From contig NZ_JAPDIA010000008.1 of NCBI RefSeq assembly GCF_029525575.1, positions 62,001 to 126,000 of the forward strand: 64,000 nucleotides of DNA, given 5' to 3'. This stretch comes from Cohnella rhizosphaerae (GTDB lineage Bacteria > Bacillota > Bacilli > Paenibacillales > Paenibacillaceae). Shown here piece after piece: positions 50,515 through 59,369 of this stretch. The notes below the pieces were generated by a model, which saw nothing but the letters and a program-made list of their open reading frames with translations, did no database searches and had not been told where the DNA came from. Within the stretch, counting starts at the first letter, position 1. Every line of letters starts with the position of its first letter. The position numbers and the translations under genes were made by a program.

Positions 50515-52012
50515 ATGGACGTCATTCTATGGTGGGGCTTTTATTTTTTGACCTTTTACGCATTTTTGCCGGGATTCATCAGCCGGATGTTCGGGTTTCG
50601 CGTCTTCTCCAAAGGCATCGCCGACCGCGAGATCGCGCTGACGTTCGATGACGGGCCTCATCCGGTATACACCCCGCGGCTGCTCGACTTGTTAAAGGCG
50701 CATGGCGCGCATGCGACTTTTTTTGTCGTCGGCGCGCATGCGGAGAAGCATCCGGATATCGTGCGCCGCATGTACGAGGAGGGGCACGATATCGGCATCC
50801 ATAACTACGTGCACCGCAGCAACTGGATCATGGGTCCGGTCAGCGTCAGACGGCACGTCGTGCGGACCGGCGATATCGTGGAGCGGATTACGGGCATGAG
50901 GCCAAGATACTATCGGCCGCCCTGGGGCATCGTGAACGTCTTCGACTTCATCGGCCGTGGCAAGCCGCAGATCGTGTTGTGGACCGCGTTGTTCGGGGAT
51001 TGGAAGCTCAAGGTGGGCGCGGAGCGCCTTTACGGCAAGATCAGGCGCAAGCTTCAGCCCGGCGCGGTGCTGCTGCTTCACGACTGCGGCGACACGTTCG
51101 GCGCCGATCCCGACGCGCCCGCCAATACGATCGACGCCGTCGGCCGCATCCTAGAGGACGGCAAGCGCGAAGGACTTCGCTTCGTCGGCATCGGCGAGAT
51201 GATGCGGCAGACCAAGCTGAACAAGGACGAGGCGAGCGCGCGGCGCGAAGGGCTTCGCGCGGATCCGGCCGATGGAAGCGTTCCGCAGGGACGGACGCAA
51301 TCGGCCGCCGTACCGATGCCCGGGCCGTTCAAACGTGCGGTCGTGGCGGCTTGGATGCTGTGGGAAGACGTGTTCGGCTGGCTGTTCCGGCTGCGTCCGG
51401 TCGGGGACGGGAAGTCGTTCCATTACCGGATCGTCCGGTACGGCGGACCGACGCTCACGCTTGACGACGGCGAGCGGATCGCCAAGGGCGATCGCGTGCT
51501 GGAGCTGCATTTCGTCAACAAGATGATGTTGGATATCGGCATGAGCTCCCGTTCGGAGATGCAGATCGCCATCCGCGTCATCCAGCTCGTCAAAAAAAGC
51601 GCTTCCGCTGTTGGCCAAGGAAGTCGGTTCGCTTCCCGGCGGCGGCGATATCAAGGCGCTTTACGGCATCTCGATGATCAACCGCGGCTCCGAAGGCCTC
51701 GGCTTCGAGACGTTTGCGCTTCAGAAAGGCGTTTTTGCCTGGTTCACGAACCGGTATCTGCGCCTGTTGACGGCCATTATTCATCCGCAGGGCCGGACGC
51801 GGGTGAAGGCGCACGGCGAGCGCATGGAGCCGCGTATGCTCCTTATGCCGAGAACCAAGCTTATGGAATGGGAGAAGGGGACGTATTCGCCCGCCAAGGC
51901 GCGGGCCTCGAAGGCCGAGATCGAGCAAGGGATGGCGGCCGTGGGAGCCGCGGGCTACAGCGATTCCGAAGCAAGGCTTGGCAGCGAAGGGCGAACCGGC
52001 GACCGGGCTTGA
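50515..52012 (+). CDS. Polysaccharide deacetylase with C-terminal YkoP-like domain (frame break in an A run)
   Basis: ATG 50515 in GGTGGTAAAGGG context; 498 residues. N-terminal hydrophobic anchor, then a NodB domain (~40-240): TFDDGPHPVYTPRLL (catalytic Asp-Asp), HNYVHRSNW (metal His), YYRPPWG and VLLLHDCGD. After an Ala/Gln/Arg linker a second ~200-residue domain follows, resembling the stand-alone YkoP protein that neighbours a deacetylase-type gene in Bacillus. The frame changes at the seven-A run 51592-51598; with six it reads VIQLVKKALPLLAKEVGSLPGG. The protein likely acts on cell-wall or spore glycan; the second domain's role is unknown. Confidence 0.85.
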
Positions 52013-52057
52013 TCCGGGATCGTCGATCGGATATCGCGTCGATATGGACGTCAAACG

Positions 52058-52100
52058 ACCGCAGGGGAGGCGCATCGCCTTCTTCCTGCGGTTTTTTTTG
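52058..52100 (+). terminator. Terminator after deacetylase gene
   Basis: ACCGCAGGGGAGGCG pairs with CGCCTTCTTCCTGCGGT around a CAT loop with a small internal loop, followed by TTTTTTT. Confidence 0.8.
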
Positions 52101-52207
52101 ATGGTCGCGCGCGGGCGCCATAAGGTTTACCCGTACGTATTCGAAACGTCGCCGATTTAAGCGGCTTTGAAGTCTTTAAGGGACGACGAAGCCGCTTTTC
52201 GTTGCGT

Positions 52208-52900
52208 TCATAACCGCCTGCCTTTAACGAGAAACGCATCGCCTGCCCGGTTCGGACGCGTAGGAATGGATACCTTTTTGCCATTCTGAATCATAATGCC
52301 GCGTTGAGACAGCTTGAGCCGGGGGTTGCGTCCGTTCACGCGGCAGCAAGAAAAGACGACGGGCGTCAGTCGCGCGAGAGTGCTGATCGATCCTCCGACC
52401 TGCGGGGCTTCGACGATCCATTCCGCCGATGTCTGCGGTCCTTTATAGGCTTGGACGGTACGGAACCGCCAGCCCCGCGTCAAGTTGCGCAGCGAGATCG
52501 ACCACTTGCCGTGATTTAACTTCGCAATGACGGCGCGCATCCGGTCTCCCGGATGAACAGCGTACGGAATGACCGTCTCCGCGGCGGGCAAAATCTCCCA
52601 CCAGGCGTAATAGTTCGCGACGCCGTTCGCAAAATCGTGCGCCGTGCCGGTCTGGATCAGGCTGGTGTTGTTGTAGCCGTCGATGCCGACCCAAGCCGAT
52701 GAGTAAACCGGCTGCGCGGAGGGGATTACAGAAGGGACCGTCCAATTCGCGGATACTCGGTTGTATGCGCCTTTGCGGCCGGACTGCGCATAACCGCTCC
52801 AGTTGCTGGACGTCCAGCCGACAGCCGAACCTTGCGCCTTGTCGGAACGGACGAACTTGCAGGGACGCTGCAATCGGATATTTCGACTGATCTTGGGCAT
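52208..52900 (-). CDS. G1-family (eqolisin-like) glutamic endopeptidase
   Basis: 230 residues, intact. After a basic N-tail the G1 fold is evident: SSNWSGYAQSG, VSANWTVPSV, SSAWVGIDGYNNTSLIQTG (conserved Gln), YYAWWEILPA, and the catalytic Glu in SAEWIVEAPQVGG. These peptidases use a Gln/Glu dyad and work at acid pH; they are best known from fungi, with scattered bacterial members. No signal peptide or propeptide of normal length is visible, so secretion is uncertain. An alternative is an inactive structural relative, but both dyad residues are present. Confidence 0.85.
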   Translation of the reverse strand: MPKISRNIRLQRPCKFVRSDKAQGSAVGWTSSNWSGYAQSGRKGAYNRVSANWTVPSVIPSAQPVYSSAWVGIDGYNNTSLIQTGTAHDFANGVANYYAWWEILPAAETVIPYAVHPGDRMRAVIAKLNHGKWSISLRNLTRGWRFRTVQAYKGPQTSAEWIVEAPQVGGSISTLARLTPVVFSCCRVNGRNPRLKLSQRGIMIQNGKKVSIPTRPNRAGDAFLVKGRRL

Positions 52901-53075
52901 ATGCCGCCACCACCTTCACTGTGATGCTATAGAAGATGCGGCGGAAGTCGGGAACGTATGGGTGATGCTCAAATTCAGGCGATGACGGAGGGAACGTTAA
53001 GGAGAGAGGAACATGCAATGGGTCAGGCAGACCAATATTAAGAGCGACAAAACATTCATGATCCTGCCGGGTCAC

Positions 53076-53111
53076 AGGCTATGATGAATATCTCATCGTA
53101 GCCTTTTTTAG
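53076..53111 (+). terminator. Terminator-like hairpin left of the IS110 element
   Basis: AGGCTATGATGA pairs with TCATCGTAGCCT around ATATC, followed by TTTTTT. It lies between the divergent G1 peptidase gene and the IS110 transposase and does not end a gene I can see. Confidence 0.6.
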
Positions 53112-53289
53112 TGATTTCTAAGATACTGAAGTTGACCAGGTCAAGTTCGTGGTTTTTTGCGGTGGATCTTACCCCGAACACAAAACTGAATGGACAACCT
53201 TCGAAGCACAGGCTATTGGACTGCGAGTCCGGATAAAAAATTTTCACGTTTCAGGTTGTCTTCCTGGTTTTCATGATGGAAAGGAGCGC
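53112..53289 (+). ncRNA. Candidate IS110 left-end non-coding RNA (bridge RNA) region
   Basis: About 178 bases of non-coding sequence precede the IS110 transposase. Members of the IS110 group encode a bridge RNA in this left-end position (established for IS621). Short helices can be drawn, for example around GACCAGGTCAAGTTCGTGG, but I could not define the two target/donor loops by eye, so this is placement by family knowledge rather than a structure call. Confidence 0.35.
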
Positions 53290-54536
53290 ATGGGTATGCT
53301 TGAAGCCATTCTAGAGCGTTGTGCTGGACTGGACGTGCACCAGGAATCCGTCGTCGCTTGTGTGCTGTCCGGTCCGCTTGACCAAAAGCCCAAGTGCGAA
53401 ATTCGCACGTTTGGCACGATGACCGACGAACTGCTGGCCCTTGGCGAGTGGCTGTCGGAACAAGGTTGTAGTCAGGTCGCCATGGAAAGTACCGGCGTGT
53501 ACTGGAAGCCCGTTTGGAACGTGCTGGAATCCTTCGATTTCGATCTGCTGCTTGCCAATGCACATCATATCAAGAATCTACCCGGCCGTAAGACCGACAT
53601 CAAGGATGCTGAATGGATTGCCAAGCTGCTTCGCTGCGGTTTGATCGAGAACAGCTTCGTCCCCCCGGTCGATATTCGCGAATTGCGTGATCTGACACGA
53701 TACCGCAAGAAGTTGGTCCAGGAAGCGACAGCGGAGAAAAACCGCATTCACAAGCTGCTGCAGGATGCCAATGTGAAGCTGACCTCGCACATGTCCGACA
53801 TCTTCGGCGTTTCCGGCCGCCTGTTGCTCCAGAAGATTGTGGATCACGAGGTCATCACGATGGATTTTCTGGAGACGCACATGAAGGGTGCGCTAAGGCA
53901 TAAATCTCCCAAGCTGCTTCAATCGCTTAACAGCCGCCTTCGCGCTCACCATCGCAGCATGATCCGTATGTCCTGGGAGCATTTGCAATACATCGAGTCC
54001 TCCATCGCTCAGATGGAAACGCATATTCGCAACTACACCAAAGACAAAGAGGAGAGCTTCAACCTGCTGCTGACCGTACCGGGAATCAACGAAAACGCGG
54101 CGGCCGTGATCTTGGCCGAAATCGGAACGGACATGAGTCAATTCAAAAGCGACCACAGTCTGGCAGCTTGGGCAGGTATGAGCCCGGGCAATCACGAGAG
54201 TGCGGGTAAAAAAAACGGCAGCGGGCAAGGTCCGGAAACAGTCAACTAAAAGCGATCCTTTGCGAATGTGCTTGGGCGGCCTCGATGACACGAAATACAA
54301 GGCTTTCTGCCCGTTATTGGTCGTGGGTAAAACGACTGGGCAAGAAGAAAGCGTTGGTTGCGCTGGGCCATACTTTGCTTCGAATCGTCTATCACCTCCT
54401 GCTTCATCGCCGTCCGTATCAAGAGTTGGGACCCGATTACCTGGATCGGCATCGCGCTGAACGTCAGCTTCGCAAGCAGTCTCAAATGATTAAACAGCTT
54501 GAAGAAAGCGGCTTTTCCGTCACCAAATTGGCTTAA
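53290..54536 (+). CDS. IS110-family DEDD transposase (two frame breaks)
   Basis: ATG 53290 (or 53296); 414 residues when read through. RuvC-like N-terminal DEDD domain: CAGLDVHQESVVACV (first Asp), VAMESTGVYWKPVW (Glu), GRKTDIKDAEWIAKLL (Asp-Asp). Transposase_20 domain: LLTVPGINENAAAVILAEIG and SLAAWAGMSPGNHESAG. Breaks: the eight-A run 54208-54215 (seven gives AGKKTAAGKVRK) and a second shift near 54225-54250 that leads to KAILCECAWAASMTRNTRLSARYW. The catalytic Ser of this family would lie in the disturbed part. The second shift is not a simple homopolymer case, so real decay is possible. Confidence 0.87.
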
Positions 54537-54561
54537 TGAATGCTGACTCTACAACCCCCTA

Positions 54562-54590
54562 AGAACTTCCAAATCGGCAGTTCTATTTTT
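54562..54590 (+). terminator. Weak hairpin after IS110 transposase
   Basis: AGAACT pairs with AGTTCT over an 11-base loop, followed by ATTTTTG. Could be a terminator or part of the element's right end. Confidence 0.4.
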
Positions 54591-54630
54591 GCATGCGCGT
54601 CGAAGGCAGTACGTGCATGGCGATATTCAT

Positions 54631-54667
54631 AAAAAAGAAGCGGGAGCCGACGGCTCCCGCTTCTTGG
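54631..54667 (-). terminator. Terminator after ilvD
   Basis: On the minus strand AAGAAGCGGGAGCCG pairs with CGGCTCCCGCTTCTT, a perfect stem, followed by TTTT. It lies 40 bp beyond the ilvD stop. Confidence 0.88.
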
Positions 54668-54705
54668 GGCGAATCCCGTATGATCGGAATCGCGGATATC
54701 GATCG

Positions 54706-56389
54706 TTACATCTTCATCACGCCGCCGCGGCTGGCGTTGGTAACCATCGCGGAGTAACGGGCCAGGTAGCCGCGCTTGATCTTCGGTTCGAAGCCCTGCC
54801 AGTTCGCGCGGCGGCGATCCAGCTCCTCGTCGCTGACTTCGAGGGTGATCGTGCGGTTGTTCATGTCCAGCTCGATCATGTCGCCGTCCTCGACGAACGC
54901 GATCGGGCCGCCTTCGGCCGCTTCCGGCGAGATATGGCCGATCGCGATGCCGCGGGAAGCGCCTGAGAACCGGCCGTCGGTGATCAGGCCGACCTTCGTG
55001 CCAAGGCCCATGCCGACGATCTGCGACGTCGGCGCGAGCATCTCGGGCATGCCAGGGCCGCCCTTCGGGCCCTCGTAGCGGATGACGACGACGTGGCCTT
55101 CCTTGACCTTGCCTTCGGCCAGGCCGCGGAGCACGTCGTCCTGCGAATCGAAGCAGATGGCGGGGCCGCGGTGATAGCCGCCGACCGATTTGTCCACCGC
55201 GCCGACCTTGATGATCGAACCGCCAGGCGCGAGGTTGCCGAACATGACGGACAAGCCGCCTTCCTTCGTATGCGGGTCGTCGATCGGACGAATAACGGCG
55301 TGGTCGGTGATCTCGGCGCCTTCTACGTTCTCGCGGAGCGTCTTGGCCGACACCGTCATGACGTCGCCCTTCAGCGTGCCTTCCTTTTTGAACAGCTCGT
55401 TGATGATGGCGCTCACGCCGCCCGCGTTGTGCAGGTCTTCGATGTGGTGATCGGAAGCCGGCGCCAGCTTGGACAAATACGGCGTGCGCTTGGCCACTTC
55501 GTTAATGCGCTCGATCGGGTACTCGATGCCGGCTTCGTGCGCCAGCGCGAGCGTGTGCAGCACGGTGTTGGTCGAGCCGCCCATCGCCATGTCGAGCGCG
55601 AACGCGTTGTCGATCGAATCGAGCGTGACGATGTCGCGCGGCTTGATGTCCTTCTTGATGAGCTCCATCAGCTGAGCGGCGGACTTCCGGACGAAGTCGC
55701 GGCGCTCGGGCGCGACGGCCAGGATCGTGCCGTTGCCCGGCAGCGCGAGACCGAGCACTTCGGCGAGACAGTTCATGGAGTTCGCCGTGAACATGCCGGA
55801 GCACGAGCCGCAGGTCGGACAGCCGAACTGCTCGAGCTCGGTCAGGCTCTGCTCGTCGATCTTGCCCGTCATGTAGGCGCCTACGCCTTCAAAGACGGAG
55901 GTGAGGGAGATGGCGCGGCCGTCCTTCGTGCGACCGGCCTTCATCGGGCCGCCGCTGACGAACAGCGTCGGGATGTTGACGCGCAGCGCTGCCATCATCA
56001 TCCCGGGCGTGATCTTGTCGCAGTTCGGGATGCAGACCATGCCGTCGAACCAGTGGGCGTTGACCATCGTCTCGACGGAGTCGGCGATGATCTCGCGGCT
56101 CGCGAGGGAATAGCGCATGCCGATGTGACCCATCGCGATGCCGTCGTCGACGCCGATCGTATTGAACTCGAACGGGACGCCGCCGGCTTCGCGGATCGCT
56201 TCTTTGACGATTTTGCCGAACTCCTGCAGGTGAACGTGACCCGGAACGATGTCGAGGTAAGAGTTGCAGACGGCGATGAACGGTTTGCCGAAGTCTTCTT
56301 CCTTGACGCCGGCCGCGCGCAGCAAGCTGCGGTGCGGCGCGCGGTCGAAGCCTTTTTTTGATCATATCGGAGCGCATTTTGGAAGCCAT
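54706..56389 (-). CDS. ilvD: Dihydroxy-acid dehydratase (frame break in an A run)
   Basis: Fe-S dehydratase of valine, leucine and isoleucine synthesis. 560 residues when read through, starting MASKMRSDMIKKG. Cluster cysteines are in AVCNSYLDIVPGH, CIPNCDKITPGM and CPTCGSCSGMFTANSMNCL; the C-terminal domain has GRFSGASRGIAIGHISPEAA. The frame changes at the seven-T run 56353-56359 (plus strand); with six it reads MIKKGFDRAPHRSLLRAAGVK. No other ilv or leu gene is adjacent, and no leader attenuator was seen in the 190 bp upstream. Confidence 0.95.
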
Positions 56390-56585
56390 GGTGATAATCC
56401 CCCGTTTCTTATGAATGCCGTGCTAGGACTTGGGTAGGACAAGTGCGAATAGAAACAATTTTATCACATGATGACGTCAAACGGCTACTGTGCCGCCAAG
56501 GCGATCGCACCCTGACGACGCGCGGACCGACGCTGCGCGAACGCCCCCTGCCGGGAGGCAGAGGGCGGGCGTCGGCGACGGCGCG

Positions 56586-57251
56586 TCATTGGTCGGAATC
56601 GGGCGGGAACAGGCCCGACAGCGCCGCGAACGGCAAGTTCTCGAAGTGGCCCGTTTTGTAGACGACTTCGGACTCGGTCTGCGGCTCCTCGGCCGGCTTG
56701 TTGCGCCGGAAGGACAAGCGGTCGTAAAGCTTTACGAGCACCTGCGCCGTATTGAGCGCGTCGTCGAGCGCGCGGTGATGGGAGCCGGAGAACGGAATCT
56801 CGAGCATTTCGAGCGCGGCCTTAAGTCCCATTTGCTGGTGCTTCTCCAGCTTGAACACCTTCGACAGCATTTTTTGCAGGTTGTTGTGGTTGATCATCCA
56901 CTTCGTATCGATCTGCATCTGGCGGCATTCCTGCAGCAGCTGGCGCAGATCGTCCGGCCCCCAGGCGCACAAATAATACTCGTCGGAACCGATCCAGGAG
57001 ACGAAGGCGGACAGCGCTTCGGGAAGCCGGCTCGCGGCGTCGACGTCGTCCTGGGTGATGCCCGTGAAGGCGGTCGTATCGGTGGAAAGCGTCGGCACGA
57101 CGGTCGGCCGGACGAACGCTTGAAACGTATCGAGAATGCCGGGAACGCCGTCGACGAGGCCGATCTTGGCCGCGCCGATCTCGATGATCTCGGCAATCTG
57201 TCCCTTTTTCCGGCGAACGGTCATCTCCAGGTCATACACAATGTAAGTCAA
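56586..57251 (-). CDS. DEDDh 3'-5' exonuclease, KapD-like
   Basis: 221 residues, intact. Exonuclease III motif YIVYDLEMTV (Exo I; Asp, Glu), FTGITQDDVDAA, CAWGPDDLRQL (Exo II), and SGSHHRALDDALNTAQVL (Exo III, HxxxxxD). It resembles Bacillus KapD, an exonuclease-like inhibitor of sporulation-kinase signalling, and other Paenibacillaceae exonucleases of this class. The last ~40 residues form a Pro/Glu-rich tail. The substrate is not determined by the sequence. Confidence 0.85.
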   Translation of the reverse strand: MTYIVYDLEMTVRRKKGQIAEIIEIGAAKIGLVDGVPGILDTFQAFVRPTVVPTLSTDTTAFTGITQDDVDAASRLPEALSAFVSWIGSDEYYLCAWGPDDLRQLLQECRQMQIDTKWMINHNNLQKMLSKVFKLEKHQQMGLKAALEMLEIPFSGSHHRALDDALNTAQVLVKLYDRLSFRRNKPAEEPQTESEVVYKTGHFENLPFAALSGLFPPDSDQ

Positions 57252-57366
57252 AGAATCACACCTCGGGCCGTCCGCGCGCGGGCTTGCCTCGCGGAACTTC
57301 GCGTAATTATTGGTCCGGCTTTACGTATTATAGACCTCCGTCAATTATTTGTCATGGTGTTAACGG

Positions 57367-57415
57367 CAAAATGCCGGCGGCCGCCCCGGGAAAGGGACGA
57401 TCGCCGGCATCGTGT
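57367..57415 (-). terminator. Possible terminator after DUF2269 gene
   Basis: GATGCCGGCGATCGTCCC can pair with GGGGCGGCCGCCGGCATT on the minus strand with internal mismatches, then TTTT. Long stem but short T tract. Confidence 0.5.
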
Positions 57416-57435
57416 CCGGACGGAAAATACGCCGA

Positions 57436-57930
57436 TTAAAGCGTGGGTTTGAAAAACATGAGCAGAAAAAGAACGATGCCGAGGACGGTTGCCGCATAGT
57501 TGAACGCGTTGACTTTGGCGACGCCGGCCTGGAGCTCCGCGGAGGCTTGCCTGTCGGCCGGGCCCGAATCGGCCTGCGCCCTGGCCGCCACGTCGGCCGC
57601 CGCCCGGGACATGAAGGCGACGACGACGATCTGAATGAGCACGTAATCGACGATGGCGGCGACGATCCACAACTGGTCCCAGCCGTAGTCGCCGAGCCAG
57701 ACGAGCAGCAGGCCGGACAGGACGGCGAGCGAGCCGAGAATTTTGGGAAACATCTCGAGTTTGGCGGACAGCCTGAGCGAATCGCGCAGCTGCCCAAGCG
57801 TCTGGCCCTTGCGCAGCAGGACATGGCCGAAGTAGGTCGGTCCGATGCCGACGACCGCGGAGATCACGTGAATCGCGACCAGGATGCCGAGCCAATTTTC
57901 CTCTAAATAAGCGTAACCGGTCAAAGACAT
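57436..57930 (-). CDS. DUF2269 family integral membrane protein
   Basis: 164 residues, intact, with four hydrophobic segments at ~10-35, ~62-82, ~88-108 and ~143-163. HVISAVVGIGPTYFGHVLLRKG and LAVLSGLLLVWLGDYGW match DUF2269. The family has no known function. It stands alone, divergent from sbcD. Confidence 0.85.
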   Translation of the reverse strand: MSLTGYAYLEENWLGILVAIHVISAVVGIGPTYFGHVLLRKGQTLGQLRDSLRLSAKLEMFPKILGSLAVLSGLLLVWLGDYGWDQLWIVAAIVDYVLIQIVVVAFMSRAAADVAARAQADSGPADRQASAELQAGVAKVNAFNYAATVLGIVLFLLMFFKPTL

Positions 57931-58163
57931 TGTTTATTCGTTCTCCTCTCGTTCCAATGGAATAATTCCGGAATAATCCCATGCTAACACGGTATTTTTC
58001 GCCAAGCTGTCACGATTTTTAATGACAATCACCTATGACGAGTCATGGCCGGATCGGCGGCACCGGGACGCCACCGTCACGATTTCGAAATCCTTCCCGC
58101 GACGCTTCGCGCGCCGAAGGTGTTGTATAATGTACAAAAAGAATGACAAGAAGGTGTTTCGCT

Positions 58164-59369
58164 TTGAAATTTTTCCATACGGCGGATTGGCATCTCGGGA
58201 AATTGATCCAGAACGTATACATGACCGAGGACCAGCAATACATGCTCGAGCGGTTCTTGCGCGATATCGAGACCGAACGGCCCGACGCCGTCGTGATCGC
58301 GGGCGATCTGTACGACAGGGCGGTGCCGCCGACGGACGCCGTGAGCTTGCTGGATCGGACGCTGCAGCGCATCGTGCTGGAGCTCAAGACGCCGGTGATC
58401 GCCATCGCTGGCAATCACGACAGTCCGAGCCGGCTGAACTTCGGGAGCGGCCTTATGAAGGCGGCGGGTCTCCATATCGCGGGAGAGTTCGATCCGGGGG
58501 CGGCCCCTGTCGCGCTTCGCGACGCGCACGGACCGGTGCATTTTCACCTCGTGCCGTTCGCGGACCCGGCAGCGGTGCGCCTCGCGCTGCGCGACGAGAC
58601 GATCCGCTCCTACGACGGCGCGATGGCCGCGATCGCGGAACGCATCCGCGGTTCCATAGATTCCGCGGCGCGGCACGTGCTCGTCGGGCATGCCTTCGTG
58701 ACGCCGCGCGGAGAAGCGGAGCCGAATACGAGCGATTCCGAGCGTCCGCTCTCGATCGGCGGCACGGAGCACGTGAGCGCGGCGCATTTCCGCGGCTTCC
58801 ACTATACGGCGCTCGGCCATTTGCACCAGGCGCACTTCGTCGGCTCGGAGACGGTCCGCTACGCGGGCTCGCCGCTGAAGTACTCGATCTCCGAGGAGCG
58901 CCACCAGAAGGGCTACCTGATCGTGGAGCTGGACGGAGAAGGCAATGCCGCGGTCGAAAAGCGACTGCTTGTTCCGAAGCGCGACATGCGAACCGTGAGG
59001 GGCTATATCGAGGAGATCGAGCGGCAGGCGCCGAGCGACGATTACATATACGTCAGGCTGCTGGACGAGCAGCCGGTGCTGTCTCCGATGGAGCGCGTCA
59101 GGTCGGTCTATCCGAACGCGATGCACGTGGAGCGGGAGCTGGCGATGCAGCAGGTCGCGGCCGCCGCGGAGAACGGGACTTCGGCCGGCGCCAAAGCCGG
59201 CATGGACATGCTGACGCTTTTCCGCGCGTTCTATCTGGAGGCAAAAGGCGCGGAGGCGTCGGCGGAAACGGAAAGCCTGTTCCTTGCGGCGCTCAAGGAT
59301 ATCGAAAACGAGGAGGTTGAACGTCATGATGCCGGTACGGCTGACGATGACGGCGTTCGGGCCGTATAA
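58164..59369 (+). CDS. sbcD: Exonuclease SbcCD subunit D
   Basis: 401 residues. TTG start 58164 with AAGAAGGTG upstream gives the canonical KFFHTADWHLGKL; an in-frame ATG at 58143 is poorly placed. Mre11-type phosphoesterase motifs: HTADWH, VVIAGDLYDRA, AIAGNHDSPSRL, LVGHAFVTPRG and TALGHLHQ. Nuclease subunit that opens hairpins and trims DNA ends with SbcC. It overlaps sbcC by 44 bp. Confidence 0.95.
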   Translation: MKFFHTADWHLGKLIQNVYMTEDQQYMLERFLRDIETERPDAVVIAGDLYDRAVPPTDAVSLLDRTLQRIVLELKTPVIAIAGNHDSPSRLNFGSGLMKAAGLHIAGEFDPGAAPVALRDAHGPVHFHLVPFADPAAVRLALRDETIRSYDGAMAAIAERIRGSIDSAARHVLVGHAFVTPRGEAEPNTSDSERPLSIGGTEHVSAAHFRGFHYTALGHLHQAHFVGSETVRYAGSPLKYSISEERHQKGYLIVELDGEGNAAVEKRLLVPKRDMRTVRGYIEEIERQAPSDDYIYVRLLDEQPVLSPMERVRSVYPNAMHVERELAMQQVAAAAENGTSAGAKAGMDMLTLFRAFYLEAKGAEASAETESLFLAALKDIENEEVERHDAGTADDDGVRAV

